DNA of 64,000 nucleotides from Mesotoga sp. Brook.08.105.5.1 (GCF_002752635.1 NZ_AYTW01000041.1:27335-91334); one strand, 5' to 3'; counted from the stretch's first letter, positions 29,789 to 39,218 are shown. Made by a program: numbers and translations. Notes: generated by a model not told the origin, from the sequence alone.

Positions 29789-30628
29789 TTACTCTATTAA
29801 TGAGCTAATATATGCAATTGCGAGTATTGTGAAGATAAGCGCCTGGATCGCCCCGAAGAAGAGTCCGAAAATACCCCACAGAGCTGCAGGCAAAACAAAG
29901 TACTTCACAAGATAGCCAAGAATAAGTATCAGTATCGATCCGCCCATGATGTTTCCGAAAAGCCTCAAAGCATGTGATAATGGTTTTGCGATTTCTCCGA
30001 TGATGTTAATGGGAAACATCCACCATATTGGTTCAAAGAAACTCTTTCCCCAACTCTTCCACCCTTTCACTTTTATCGCGTAGACGTGACTCATGACAAA
30101 AACGAAGAAGGCGAGCATAAGATTCATGTTCAGATCCGAGGTAGGAGCGTACCAGCTGTCTGAAAGAATTGTGAACTTCACTCCTCCACTTTCGAGAGGA
30201 ATGGCGTTTATTCCAGGGAAGCTTCCGATGAAGTTTGAGACGATTACGAACAGAAACAGAGAGGCTGCAATATCGAATATCGGCCTCACAAACTCCTTTC
30301 TCGAAACTGAATCCTTCACGAGATCGTAGATATAGTCGAGCAACGCCTCCAGAAGACTTTGCTTTTTGCCGGGCACGAGCTTGAAAACCTTCACCCTGGT
30401 TGCCATGAAGATCACTATCCCCATTACCACCCACGTCATGATTATTGTTAGTGGATTGATCCTGCTGAGCGGCCCTTCTCCAAACGGCAGTTGATATATC
30501 CATCGCTGCCCAACGCCTTCAAGCTGGAACTTGTAGCCCGTGGCAACTATATAGATAATCACTGCAACATATCCGCCAAAGACAACCCCGAGGAAGATCT
30601 TGTCAGACTTAGTGAGATTAAGTTTCAC
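29789..30628 (-). CDS. atpB: ATP synthase Fo a subunit
   Basis: A 279-residue membrane subunit forming the ion half-channels. The conserved helix contains KPLSHALRLFGNIMGGSILILIL with the essential Arg, followed by LFFGAIQALIFTILAIAYIS. I place the start at GTG 30626-30628 (VKLNLTKSDK) behind GGGGGGTGG; the frame is open seven codons further. It overlaps atpI by 11 bp. Confidence 0.93.
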   Translation of the reverse strand: MKLNLTKSDKIFLGVVFGGYVAVIIYIVATGYKFQLEGVGQRWIYQLPFGEGPLSRINPLTIIMTWVVMGIVIFMATRVKVFKLVPGKKQSLLEALLDYIYDLVKDSVSRKEFVRPIFDIAASLFLFVIVSNFIGSFPGINAIPLESGGVKFTILSDSWYAPTSDLNMNLMLAFFVFVMSHVYAIKVKGWKSWGKSFFEPIWWMFPINIIGEIAKPLSHALRLFGNIMGGSILILILGYLVKYFVLPAALWGIFGLFFGAIQALIFTILAIAYISSLIE

Positions 30629-30950
30629 AGAGCCACCCCCCAAAAGCAATTGCGGCGATTTTCAGATTCATCACTCCGAGAAAGCTTCCAAGAAAAAACT
30701 CGAGGGAGATGGTGGCTGCAGTTGCAAAACAGATACCGTACAGCACGTATCTTGCAATAAAGCCAGCGGGAACCCTCTTCTTTTCCCTGATTAGAGTGTG
30801 TGCATCATAGTTTAGCAGGAGCAAACCGATCATGGCAAACAATGTTCCGTAGAAGACACCCAGTTCTGACTCGCCCAGAGGTGTTAATGCAAGGACGGCG
30901 CTTTCAACCATTGCCAGGACTGCCAGTATTATCGATGTCTTGATCATCAT
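30618..30950 (-). CDS. AtpI-like small membrane protein of the ATP synthase operon
   Basis: About 110 residues with four hydrophobic helices (about 5-28, 33-52, 66-85 and 88-108) and a basic loop IREKKRVPAG between helices 2 and 3. Position directly before atpB and topology fit the ATP synthase I-chain (AtpI) family, which assists c-ring assembly, but the sequence is poorly conserved so the call rests largely on context. Start is ambiguous: ATG at 30950 or 30947 follow AAGGA; ATG at 30968 lies deeper inside atpZ. Confidence 0.65.
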   Translation of the reverse strand: MMIKTSIILAVLAMVESAVLALTPLGESELGVFYGTLFAMIGLLLLNYDAHTLIREKKRVPAGFIARYVLYGICFATAATISLEFFLGSFLGVMNLKIAAIAFGGWLCET

Positions 30951-31188
30951 TGTCCTTGTTTCTGTCATATCTCTCTGCCTCTTTCATCAAATATCTAATC
31001 CCATTATATATGCCTGAAAAAGCTCCGAAAAGCATGAAAAACGAAATCCAGAGTCTATTCATTCCGACGTACTTATGAAAAAGGTAGCCAATACCTCCTG
31101 AGACCATTATATTAGCAATTACAATAACTGCAAACTGATAGAGCGATGAGAGAGCCGTCCAGTCGATCTTACTTCTCTTATCCTTCAA
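30904..31188 (-). CDS. atpZ: AtpZ-like (AtpZ/AtpI family) membrane protein
   Basis: A 94-residue protein with a charged N-terminus, two membrane helices (about 15-40 and 46-68) and a strongly acidic Asp/Asn-rich tail. The helix pair SLYQFAVIVIANIMVSGGIGYLFHKYVG and LWISFFMLFGAFSGIYNGIRYL is typical of the short AtpZ family found first in many atp operons, thought to help assembly or carry divalent cations. TTG start with AAGGAGAG about 10 nt upstream, 18 bp after the polA stop. Confidence 0.78.
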   Translation of the reverse strand: MKDKRSKIDWTALSSLYQFAVIVIANIMVSGGIGYLFHKYVGMNRLWISFFMLFGAFSGIYNGIRYLMKEAERYDRNKDNDDQDIDNTGSPGNG

Positions 31189-31206
31189 CTGTATTTGCTC
31201 TCCTTA

Positions 31207-33897
31207 TCAACACCAGTAGTCACCTACAGAGATTTCGATATCCAGAGGAACACTCAAAGTTACAACTTTTGACATTCCCTCCTTCAGAATCTCTTTGAGT
31301 CTATCAAGCTCACTTTCGGGAGCTTCATAAACCATCTCATCGTGGACCTGAAGAATGGCAAAGCTCTCCATGCTGTTTTCGTTGAGAAGCTTATAGATCT
31401 TTATCATAGCCATCTTCATTATATCTGCAGCTGTTCCTTGAATAGGAGTGTTAATGGCAATTCTCTCGCCTTCCTGAATGACGTTTCGATTCCTAGTCTT
31501 AAACTGCGGTATCTCTCGCCTTCTTCCAAACATAGTTCTGACAAAGCCCTTCTCTTTGGCCTCAGAGATGGTATTGGAAATGAAGGACCTTACCTGTGGA
31601 TAGGCTTTGAAGTAATTGGAAATCATTTCCTCGGCGACATTGGAAGGGATCTTCAGCCTATTTGCAAGTCCGTAAGAAGAGATGCCGTAAATTATCGAGA
31701 AGTTCACCATTTTTCCTATTCTCCTCTGCTCTTCTGTTACATCGCTTCCCTTGACTCCATAAAGATTTGAAGCAGTGAGGCTGTGAACATCTCTCTCGTT
31801 CTTGAAGGCATCTAGCAATTGCTCATCCTGGCTAAGATGTGCGAGAATTCTGAGCTCAATCTGAGAATAGTCTGCGCTGACTATTTTCCAGCCTTTCTTC
31901 TGGGGAACAACGCACTTTCTTATTTCCTTTCCCTCTTCATCTCTTATTGGAAGATTCTGCATATTTGGATTACTGCTTGAAAGCCTTCCCGTTCCCGTTC
32001 CCGTCTGATGGTAACTTGTGTGTATTCTTCCCGTCACGCTGTTCACAAGAGCAGGAAGCGAATCGAGATACGTTCCCTTCAGCTTCTGGTACTTCCTGTA
32101 GTCAAGAAGCTTCTGAACCGCCGGGTGTTCCCCTGCGAGCTCTTCAAGAGCGTACGCGCTTGTTGAATAAGAGCCGCTCTTGGTCTTCTTCGAAGGAGCG
32201 AGTCCCAGTCTGTCGAAAAGGACACGACCCACTTGAGAAGGAGAGTTAGGATTGAACTGCTCCCCGGTCAAAGTGAAGAGATCTTCAAGAATCTTGTCAA
32301 GAATCTTTCCGTACTTCTTTGACAGGCCGTTGAGCGAGGGAATGTCGAAGTACACTCCGTTCAATTCTAGATCGGCAAGCACAGGAATCAAAGCCAACTC
32401 TATGTCTCTGAGAATCTCCTCGAGCTCCTGTTCGTATATCTTCTTTCTCAAAACACCAGAAAGCCTCAGAGAGATGTCTGCATCTTCAACAGAATAACGT
32501 GCCGCCTCTTCCAGCGGCACTTTTGAAAAATCAGTGCCCAACTGGTTCCTCTTCATAAGGTCTTCGAATTTGATCGTCTTGTATCCAAGAAACTTCAGCG
32601 CCAGTTCGTCAAGATTAAAGCGTTTTGTATCCGGAGAGAGCAGATAAGCTGCAATCATAGTATCAAACTCAGGGTCGACCGGATGAATGCCGTTTACCGA
32701 CAGTACCGAATAGTCGAACTTCAGATTTTGACCGATCACTTTCGTCGCTTCGTCTTCGAGCAGCTCTTTTAGTCTCTCGAGAACCTTATCTTTGTCAGCC
32801 TGCCATTCATTTGACTTGTGAGCGATTGGTATATAGTACCCGGTCCCTTCCTCAAAAGAGACAGAAATGCCTACTATCTCGGCTGAATGAGGATCCAGCG
32901 AGGAAGTCTCGAGGTCAATCGCGAACAGAGGATTTTCGCGCATCCTGGCAAACAGCTTTTCGAGCTCCTTTTCGCTCTTCAAGAGTCTGTATCCGTCTAT
33001 ATCCAAAAGCGAGTCATCTGCTTCATCGATCAGACTATACTCATTGATTATCGAGGAGAACTCCAACTTGAGCAGAACTTTCCGAAGATCACTCTTTCTG
33101 TAGCCTTGGTATTTTATATCATCCAGAGTGATCTTCAAGTCTTCATCATCTAAGAGTCTGACGAGTTCCATCGACAATTCCAGCGAGTTTCGCCCGTCAA
33201 TTAGCTTCTTCCTAAGTCCCGGACTCAACTGTCTTATGTTCTCGTAAATGCCGTCGATATCGCCATACTCCTTCAGAAGCTTCTGAGCAGTCTTTATTCC
33301 GATTCCCGGAATCCCGGGGATGTTGTCGGATGAATCCCCTGCAAGAGATAGAAGGGCGTGAAGCCTCTCTGGCTCGAGTTCGAACTTCGACAGCACTCTC
33401 TTCTTGTCATAAAGCTCGAGATCGGTAAGGCCTGTAACGAAACGCAAAATGCGTATCTTATCATCTACAAGCTGAAGAAGATCCTTGTCTCCCGTAATGA
33501 CCAGCACTTCGTCGACGTCATTTCTATAACGTTTTGCCGCTGTTGCAACTATATCATCGGCCTCAAGCCCGGCAATCGAAAGGAACTTGATTCCGAACGC
33601 TTCGACGAGCTCGGGAATATCCCTCAACTGTGCAACAAGAGCATCAGGCATCGCTTCTCTTGTAGCTTTGTAGGCCTCGTATGCCTTGTGACGCTTCGTC
33701 TCTTCTTTTCTGTCAAAGGCGAAGATTGCGTAGTCGCCTTCCTTCATTCTCTCTTTCGTGAACTTCGAAAGCATCCTGGCCGTTCCGAAGAGAGCATTGG
33801 TCGGCTCTCCCTTCGAATTAGTGAGGGTGACATCAATTCCATAATAACCGCGGTAGAAAATCGCGGTTCCATCGAATAAGAACAGTCTTCCGGGCAT
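31207..33897 (-). CDS. polA: DNA polymerase I
   Basis: An 896-residue family A polymerase with all three domains. The 5'-3' flap nuclease (residues 1-290) has LFDGTAIFYRGYYG, ITGDKDLLQLV and GDSSDNIPGIPGIGIKTA. The 3'-5' exonuclease (about 310-490) keeps all catalytic positions: AIDLETSSLDP, GQNLKFDYSVL and YSVEDAD, so proofreading is expected. The polymerase has motif A (SADYSQIELRILAHLS), motif B (RRIGKMVNFSIIYG) and motif C (LQVHDEMVYEA). ATG overlaps the stop of the upstream CMD gene (TAATG). It acts in Okazaki-fragment processing and repair. Confidence 0.97.
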   Translation of the reverse strand: MPGRLFLFDGTAIFYRGYYGIDVTLTNSKGEPTNALFGTARMLSKFTKERMKEGDYAIFAFDRKEETKRHKAYEAYKATREAMPDALVAQLRDIPELVEAFGIKFLSIAGLEADDIVATAAKRYRNDVDEVLVITGDKDLLQLVDDKIRILRFVTGLTDLELYDKKRVLSKFELEPERLHALLSLAGDSSDNIPGIPGIGIKTAQKLLKEYGDIDGIYENIRQLSPGLRKKLIDGRNSLELSMELVRLLDDEDLKITLDDIKYQGYRKSDLRKVLLKLEFSSIINEYSLIDEADDSLLDIDGYRLLKSEKELEKLFARMRENPLFAIDLETSSLDPHSAEIVGISVSFEEGTGYYIPIAHKSNEWQADKDKVLERLKELLEDEATKVIGQNLKFDYSVLSVNGIHPVDPEFDTMIAAYLLSPDTKRFNLDELALKFLGYKTIKFEDLMKRNQLGTDFSKVPLEEAARYSVEDADISLRLSGVLRKKIYEQELEEILRDIELALIPVLADLELNGVYFDIPSLNGLSKKYGKILDKILEDLFTLTGEQFNPNSPSQVGRVLFDRLGLAPSKKTKSGSYSTSAYALEELAGEHPAVQKLLDYRKYQKLKGTYLDSLPALVNSVTGRIHTSYHQTGTGTGRLSSSNPNMQNLPIRDEEGKEIRKCVVPQKKGWKIVSADYSQIELRILAHLSQDEQLLDAFKNERDVHSLTASNLYGVKGSDVTEEQRRIGKMVNFSIIYGISSYGLANRLKIPSNVAEEMISNYFKAYPQVRSFISNTISEAKEKGFVRTMFGRRREIPQFKTRNRNVIQEGERIAINTPIQGTAADIMKMAMIKIYKLLNENSMESFAILQVHDEMVYEAPESELDRLKEILKEGMSKVVTLSVPLDIEISVGDYWC

Positions 33898-34238
33898 TAC
33901 TCTGCCTCCAGTTCGTCTAGCAGCTCAACTGCCCTGCGAAAATGTGGTATGACGATTGAGCCTCCGACTACTAGTGCGACATTGAGCGCCTCCATAATCT
34001 CTTCACGACTTGAACCGGTAGCTTTACACTGGATTATATGATACGCAATGCAGTCATCGCACCTGAGTACTGCAGAAGCGACCAATCCCATAAGCTCTTT
34101 CGTTTTCGAATCGAGAGCCCCGTCTTTGTAAACGGCTCCATCGAGCGAGAAAAAACGCTTCGTCTCAATATTACCAGTTTCTAGAATTCTGTTATTCATT
34201 TTCTCTCGGAAACGCCTGAACTCTTCGAGTCTTCCCAT
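33897..34238 (-). CDS. carboxymuconolactone decarboxylase family (AhpD-like) protein
   Basis: A 113-residue single-domain CMD-fold protein. The AhpD-type motif CDDCIAYHI gives a CxxC and a following His, as in the alkylhydroperoxidase proton-relay group, so thiol-based peroxide or lipoamide chemistry is more likely than lactone decarboxylation. GGGAGGT precedes the ATG. It lies between tatD and polA and overlaps polA by one base. The true substrate is unknown. Confidence 0.85.
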   Translation of the reverse strand: MGRLEEFRRFREKMNNRILETGNIETKRFFSLDGAVYKDGALDSKTKELMGLVASAVLRCDDCIAYHIIQCKATGSSREEIMEALNVALVVGGSIVIPHFRRAVELLDELEAE

Positions 34239-34247
34239 AGTACCTCC

Positions 34248-35033
34248 CTATGATTTTAGTGAGAAAAGCTCGAGAGCGTTCTCGAAAAGCTTTACGGAAC
34301 AGTCTACAGCCGGAATATTCTTCTGAGCGGCTATCTCTTCGATAACATACCCCACGTAGTATGGCTCATTCCGCTTTCCTCTTAAGGGAACCGGTGGAAG
34401 ATACGGACAGTCTGTCTCGCAGAGAAGCCTCTCAAGGGGAATCTCTCTCGCAACTCTTCTTAGTTCATCGTTCTTCTTATACGTCACCGGTCCACCTATT
34501 CCCAAGAACAGGCCTAGATCGACAAACTTCCTGGCAAACTCGAGATCACCGGAAAAGGCATGAATTACTCCGTTGAAGTATCCTGTTGACTTTATTATCT
34601 CGTAGGCTTCGTTGTATGCATCGCGCACGTGAATAATTACGGGCTTTCCCAGTTTCGATGCAAGCTCTAGCTGTATTTCGAAGGCGTTGATCTGCGCATC
34701 GACTGGAGACAGGTTTCTGAAGTAGTCGAGGCCCATTTCTCCTAGAGCGACGGCCTTAGGATGAGAGAGGAGTTTTTCAAGTGTAAGCACTCCCTGTTCA
34801 TCGAGCTCGCTGCTGTCGTGGGGATGGACCCCGGCGGAGAAAAAAGCGTTCTTTAAACCGCACACGGTGTCGGACGCCCTTCGAGAGTCCTTTACATTGG
34901 TTCCAACCTCTATAAGAAGAGAGATGGTGTCCTCTTCTATCTGGTCGATTATCCTTCCTCTGTCATGGTCGAACTGAGAAAAGGAAATGTGAGCGTGAGT
35001 ATCTACAAGCTTCAGAGAGGTGAAATCAGGCAT
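34248..35033 (-). CDS. tatD: TatD-family metal-dependent DNase
   Basis: A TIM-barrel amidohydrolase of 261 residues. Metal ligands are visible in VDTHAHIS (HxH), the ALGEMGLDYF Glu, VIIHVRDA, GVIHAFSG and LCETDCPYL. TatD enzymes are 3'-5' DNA exonucleases or D-aminoacyl-tRNA deacylases. ATG at 35031-35033 overlaps the end of ychF, so the two are coupled. Part of the long minus-strand run leading to polA and the atp genes. Confidence 0.92.
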   Translation of the reverse strand: MPDFTSLKLVDTHAHISFSQFDHDRGRIIDQIEEDTISLLIEVGTNVKDSRRASDTVCGLKNAFFSAGVHPHDSSELDEQGVLTLEKLLSHPKAVALGEMGLDYFRNLSPVDAQINAFEIQLELASKLGKPVIIHVRDAYNEAYEIIKSTGYFNGVIHAFSGDLEFARKFVDLGLFLGIGGPVTYKKNDELRRVAREIPLERLLCETDCPYLPPVPLRGKRNEPYYVGYVIEEIAAQKNIPAVDCSVKLFENALELFSLKS

Positions 35034-36105
35034 TGGCCAGGACATGGAAGATGTCACCATCCTTGACTATCTCCTCTTTTCCAACAACCTTAACCATGCC
35101 CCTGGACTTCGCTTCCTGCATACTCCTCACTGTCATGAATTCCTCGTATGGTATCACTTCCGCCCTTATGAAGCTTCTTTCGAGATCTGTGTGTATCTTT
35201 CCAGCCGCAGCTTTTGCAGGGGTGTTCTTCTTTATGGTCCAGGCTCTCACCTCGTCTTCGCCGACGGTCAAGAAGGAAATAAGTCCCATGTGTCGATACA
35301 CGACTCTCGAAAGCCTTTCTATACCACTTTCGGAGATTCCGAGTTCCTCCATGAACATCTCCCTGTCCTCATCTGAAAGTTCCACAAGTTCTGCTTCAAT
35401 CTTTCCAGAGAGTTCTATGTGCGCGAATCCACTCTCGTCTATTCTCGAGAGCAGCAAATCTCTCTCTGGATATTCACCCGAGGAGAACTGATTTTCATCG
35501 AGATTTATTGCAACGATGATAGGCTTGGCTGTGAAGAGGGCGAGCGAACCGAGCAACTTCAGGTCTTCCTCTGCAAAATCGATTTGGGAGGCAAAGCTGT
35601 TGTCTTCAAAGCCCTTTTCGATCAGGTGAAGAAGTTCTATCTCTCTTTCCTCTTCTGTTGAAAGTTTTCGTTTCTTTTTTGCTTCTTCAAGCCTTGCGAG
35701 CCGGTTTTCAACTACCTCCATATCACGAACCAGAAGCTCTGTCACTATGGTCTCCAGCTGCTTGACAGGTGTGTAGGCTTCGGTTGGCCAGGGAACTGAG
35801 GCGTCCTTGAACGCCCTTACTACTGCAAGAACCGCTTCAGAGTTCTGTATGAACTGGAGAACTCGATTCTTTTCCTTCTGGTTGGAGGAAAGGTCGTATC
35901 CAGGAATGTCCGTAAATGAAACGGTTGCATATACAGTCTTCTTCGGATTGAAGATCTTCGAAAGCTCGTCTACTCTCCTATCGTGGACTTTAGCAACAGC
36001 TGTATGGGCCTCGTTTTTGTGACTTGAATGGGGTTCAACACCGGTTAGGAGGGTGAACAGTGTACTCTTTCCACTCAATGGCAGACCAAAAATCCCTATT
36101 TCCAT
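35026..36105 (-). CDS. ychF: redox-regulated ATPase YchF (OLA1)
   Basis: A 359-residue Obg-related nucleotide hydrolase. G1 is GLPLSGKSTLF, G3 is FTDIPGYD, and the C-terminal TGS-like domain holds the segments TVGEDEVRAWTIKKNTPAKAAAGKIHTDLERSFIRAEVI and KDGDIFHVLAN, diagnostic of YchF. In the NKxD position it has NLDE, consistent with the known ATP preference of YchF. I chose ATG 36105 (MEIGIFG) because AGGAGG lies just upstream. It heads the minus-strand run down to atpC. Confidence 0.93.
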   Translation of the reverse strand: MEIGIFGLPLSGKSTLFTLLTGVEPHSSHKNEAHTAVAKVHDRRVDELSKIFNPKKTVYATVSFTDIPGYDLSSNQKEKNRVLQFIQNSEAVLAVVRAFKDASVPWPTEAYTPVKQLETIVTELLVRDMEVVENRLARLEEAKKKRKLSTEEEREIELLHLIEKGFEDNSFASQIDFAEEDLKLLGSLALFTAKPIIVAINLDENQFSSGEYPERDLLLSRIDESGFAHIELSGKIEAELVELSDEDREMFMEELGISESGIERLSRVVYRHMGLISFLTVGEDEVRAWTIKKNTPAKAAAGKIHTDLERSFIRAEVIPYEEFMTVRSMQEAKSRGMVKVVGKEEIVKDGDIFHVLANA

Positions 36106-36279
36106 AACACCGCCTCCTCTTGACACATCAATACTATCAGAATGAAATCATGTTAGAAACATCGATCGACCTTAAGGAAACTCCAGGCCCAGAACGCTAC
36201 GAGTTAGATCTGCGATCCTAAAAATGCGGAAAGAGCATAACTGATACTGCTTCAACCGCTTGGTAAATCGAACAGCTCC

Positions 36280-36960
36280 TCAAACAGCGCCCGTGATTCT
36301 CTTCAGAGCTTCTCTATCCAATATCTTGATCAGTTTGCCTTCCTGTCTGATTATATTCTCACCGACAAAACTGGCGAATACTCTCGAAAGAGATGGACGG
36401 GCAACTCCCAGAGCATCGGCAAGCTCTTCTTTAGTGCTCTTCAGCTCAAACTCGTTACCCAGGTCTTCGCTTTGTCTCAGAAGGAAATTAGCGAGCCGTT
36501 GGTTAAGCGTGTTGAGAGACAGCATCCAGATTTTCTCAGCCAGTGTGGTGAGTCTGTCCCCCATGTCTCTCAGCAGGTTTCTCAGAAAAACCTCATACTC
36601 TCTACAGAGCCAGATTATTCCATCCCTTTCAATGTACAGAACAGCGCTCTTGTCGGTTGAGACTATGTCGACCGGTATTACGTTCTTTGTGGCGAAGAGA
36701 AAGCCAGATGCAAGAATTGAGGGTGCTTCCATCGTTTCTATGGTTATTGCTTTCCCTGAGAAATCTTGCATTTGAGCTTTGGTACTACCCTGAAGAAGTA
36801 TCAACATTTCATCGCAGAGAGCATTCTGTTCTTCGATCAACTCCCCTTGCAGGAAGAAGGTTACTCTGTGTCTCACACAACCAAATATCCTCTCAAGCTG
36901 TCCCACTGTTATCCCATCAAAGAGACCGCATCGACCGAGGTTGTAGATTAAAGGGTTCAA
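36280..36960 (-). CDS. Crp/Fnr-family transcriptional regulator
   Basis: A 226-residue regulator: N-terminal cyclic-nucleotide-binding-type beta barrel (about 10-125), a dimerisation helix (about 130-155), and a winged helix with STKEELADALGVARPSLSRVFASF as the recognition element. Three scattered cysteines in the first half (C11, C27, C49) do not form the Fnr 4Fe-4S pattern with confidence. TTG start behind GGAGGTG. It is transcribed away from the HAD-ABC importer cluster and may control it or itself; the target is unknown. The 174 bp between it and ychF show nothing recognisable. Confidence 0.88.
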   Translation of the reverse strand: MNPLIYNLGRCGLFDGITVGQLERIFGCVRHRVTFFLQGELIEEQNALCDEMLILLQGSTKAQMQDFSGKAITIETMEAPSILASGFLFATKNVIPVDIVSTDKSAVLYIERDGIIWLCREYEVFLRNLLRDMGDRLTTLAEKIWMLSLNTLNQRLANFLLRQSEDLGNEFELKSTKEELADALGVARPSLSRVFASFVGENIIRQEGKLIKILDREALKRITGAV

Positions 36961-36992
36961 GAAACACCTCCGTAAAATGTTGATTCATCTTG

Positions 36993-36998
36993 ATTATA
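36993..36998 (-). promoter_or_regulatory. -10 element of the Crp-like gene
   Basis: A perfect minus-strand TATAAT, 33 bp before the TTG start. No convincing -35 hexamer is found at 16-18 bp, so the promoter may need an activator, possibly the gene's own product. Confidence 0.5.
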
Positions 36999-37051
36999 AC
37001 CAAAGCCCTTTGCTTTTTGCGCCCTTCTCCAGTCGCCATCGACGCGAAAAC

Positions 37052-37081
37052 TTGATTTCTCGTCCCTCAAAATAGTATTAT
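37052..37081 (+). promoter_or_regulatory. probable promoter of the HAD-ABC importer operon
   Basis: TTGATT (37052-37057) and TATTAT (37076-37081) with an 18-bp spacer. The first gene starts at 37200, leaving a leader of about 110 nt. Confidence 0.5.
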
Positions 37082-37199
37082 ATTAAAGTACACTTTGGTA
37101 TCTTCTTTTTTAGGGTTGTTACGAATGGGAGTTATAGCCATTTTCTGCTGTTAATGTCCATTCGTTGTACTCTTGTAAAGACATTACCGGGAGGTCGTC

Positions 37200-37772
37200 T
37201 TGAAGCTTTTTGTTTTCGATGTGGGAGGAGTAATAGCCGATAATACCAGCGTAGTTCCAGCTATTAGAAACTTCTTGGGGATTTCTGAACACGATTTCGT
37301 CGAAATTGCCGAGACGGAAAACCTTACTGCCTTGCAGACCGGAAGGATAACTGTTGGGGAGTTTGTTTTTTCTCTCTCCAGAAAGCTGGGCAGACCGGTT
37401 CCGGGGAATATCTGGGAGATGTTCTTCAAGCCCACCCCAGTTGAAGAGACCATAGAAATAATTAAGCAGTTGCGTAAGAGATATAGAGTGATTGCCGGAA
37501 CAAACACAATTGAACCACATTACGAGGTACATAGGTCAAGAGGCGATTACAACATCTTTGACAGGGTCTACGCCTCGCACATTATTGGGTTTGCGAAACC
37601 CGATAGACGATTCTACAGACATATTCTTCATGAAGAGGATTGCGGGCCTGAGGAGGCTTTCTTCACAGATGATACGGCAAGAAATGTGAAAGCGGCGGCA
37701 GATATGGGAATTATCGCTTTTCAATTCACAGATCCATCGAGTCTACGAGAAAGACTCAAGGAGTACCTTTGA
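37200..37772 (+). CDS. HAD-superfamily phosphatase
   Basis: A 190-residue HAD hydrolase with a small helical cap (about residues 15-85). Motif I reads FVFDVGGVIAD: the nucleophile Asp is kept but the second Asp of DxDxT is Gly, as in the YihX-like D-x-G-x-V subgroup that dephosphorylates sugar phosphates. Motif II is in AGTNT, motif III Lys in FAKPDRRFY, motif IV is FFTDDTARNV. TTG start behind GGGAGGT. Followed after 29 bp by a sugar-type binding protein, so a sugar phosphate is a sensible guess for its substrate. Confidence 0.85.
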   Translation: MKLFVFDVGGVIADNTSVVPAIRNFLGISEHDFVEIAETENLTALQTGRITVGEFVFSLSRKLGRPVPGNIWEMFFKPTPVEETIEIIKQLRKRYRVIAGTNTIEPHYEVHRSRGDYNIFDRVYASHIIGFAKPDRRFYRHILHEEDCGPEEAFFTDDTARNVKAAADMGIIAFQFTDPSSLRERLKEYL

Positions 37773-37801
37773 GTTAACTTCACATCGAAAGGGGTGTTTT
37801 T

Positions 37802-39145
37802 ATGAAAAGGCTTAGCGTTATTCTTCTTGTATTGTTGATGCTCGCTGTTCCAATTTCTGCGCTCGGGAAGATCACAATCACCTGGTGGATCAACCCGTGG
37901 AGAATTGCACCTCCAGGCTTCCCGGCCGATAAGGCTCCGACGGAAGAGGACTTCCCGAAGTGGGCTGCCGAGGAGTTCATGAGACTTCATCCGGACGTTG
38001 AGGTTAAGTACGTAGTTGTCGGAAACACGGAGTATTCACAGAAGATGGCTGCGGCCATCGCGACCGGAACTCAGCCCGACATCTTCAAAGGCCCCGTTTG
38101 GGACAACAGATGGGTAGGAGCGGGACTGCTCGAGCCGATCGATGATTACATCTCTCCCGAAGACCTTGAAGACTTCTACGATCTTGCTCTCGAGACAGGT
38201 TATGTCGACGGTAAGCACTACATCTGGCCATGGAACCTCGGGACGAATGGCATGGGAACCAGCATGCTTCTCTACACTCCCGATTTCGAGAAGGCCGGCG
38301 TCGACTGGCGAAAGATAGTAGAAGAGGGCTGGACAATGGAAGAGTTTGTCGAAATCGCCAAGAAGCTTACATGGGATTCCGACGGCGACGGCAAGATTGA
38401 CCATTATGCAATCAGCTTCGGAGCGCAGGACACGCACAACCTTATGAATTTCATCTATGCACATGGAGCGAAACTGACTAATGAAGATGAGACGAAGGTT
38501 ACTTTCAATACTCCTGAGGCAGTTGCAGGTCTTCAGTTCCTTCTCGATCTAGTTGAAGTACACAAGGTCGCTCCTAGTGCCGTTGAAGCGATGGGAGTAT
38601 ATGATGTTATAGGTAACTTCCATTCTCACAGAACGAGCATCGGATTTGGCGGTCCTTACGAGATCGGTAGAATCACACGATACGTAAAATCCGGTCAGCT
38701 CACAGAGTCATTCTATCCGGTAATTGCCCCATTCCCTCACGTTGAAGGAAAGAAGGGTGCGTCATACGCTACTGCCAGCGGCTTTGTTGTCTTCAAGCAG
38801 AACGACAAAGCAAAGAGGGACGCCGTAATGGAGTTTGCGAAATTCCTGACAAACAAGGAGAACACGGCGCTGCTGGAAAGCTTGACTTATCTTACGGCGA
38901 GAAAGTCCGTTAATGCGATACTCTTCCAGAACGACGACTATCTCAACGAACAGGCTCAGACTTTTGCAAGAATAATGGATGAGACAGGTATGGACTTCTT
39001 TGGTTCTCAGAGCTTCCCTTGGTCGGAGATATCCAAGTTCTTCACCAGTTCTATGCAGGGAGCCTTTGGTAAGACAAAGACCGCTCAGGAGGCCCTCGAT
39101 AGTTTTGTGACCGAGGCGAACCGGGCGCTCTCTTACTATTTTTGA
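37802..39145 (+). CDS. ABC importer solute-binding protein (sugar type)
   Basis: A 447-residue family-1 extracellular solute-binding protein. Signal peptide residues 1-20 end near ISALG with no lipobox Cys, so it should be free in the periplasm. Family features include LHPDVEVKYVVVGNTEYSQKMAAAIATGTQPDI and many aromatic residues (WWINPW, WPWN) that could stack on sugar rings. ATG behind GGGGTG. It is followed by a strong intercistronic hairpin and two permeases, the usual order for oligosaccharide importers. The ligand cannot be assigned. Confidence 0.9.
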   Translation: MKRLSVILLVLLMLAVPISALGKITITWWINPWRIAPPGFPADKAPTEEDFPKWAAEEFMRLHPDVEVKYVVVGNTEYSQKMAAAIATGTQPDIFKGPVWDNRWVGAGLLEPIDDYISPEDLEDFYDLALETGYVDGKHYIWPWNLGTNGMGTSMLLYTPDFEKAGVDWRKIVEEGWTMEEFVEIAKKLTWDSDGDGKIDHYAISFGAQDTHNLMNFIYAHGAKLTNEDETKVTFNTPEAVAGLQFLLDLVEVHKVAPSAVEAMGVYDVIGNFHSHRTSIGFGGPYEIGRITRYVKSGQLTESFYPVIAPFPHVEGKKGASYATASGFVVFKQNDKAKRDAVMEFAKFLTNKENTALLESLTYLTARKSVNAILFQNDDYLNEQAQTFARIMDETGMDFFGSQSFPWSEISKFFTSSMQGAFGKTKTAQEALDSFVTEANRALSYYF

Positions 39146-39159
39146 GCAGATGAGTTGAA

Positions 39160-39199
39160 GGGAACAGCCCCCCGCCCCTGAGGGCACGGGGCTGTTCCC
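39160..39199 (+). terminator. intercistronic hairpin after the binding-protein gene
   Basis: A 12-bp perfect stem (GGGAACAGCCCC / GGGGCTGTTCCC) encloses a second 4-bp stem (GCCC/GGGC) with loop CTGA. Only three T residues follow. It is more likely an mRNA-stabilising or partial-termination element that keeps the binding protein more abundant than the permeases than a full terminator. Confidence 0.8.
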
Positions 39200-39218
39200 G
39201 TTTAATGGGGTGATCGAT

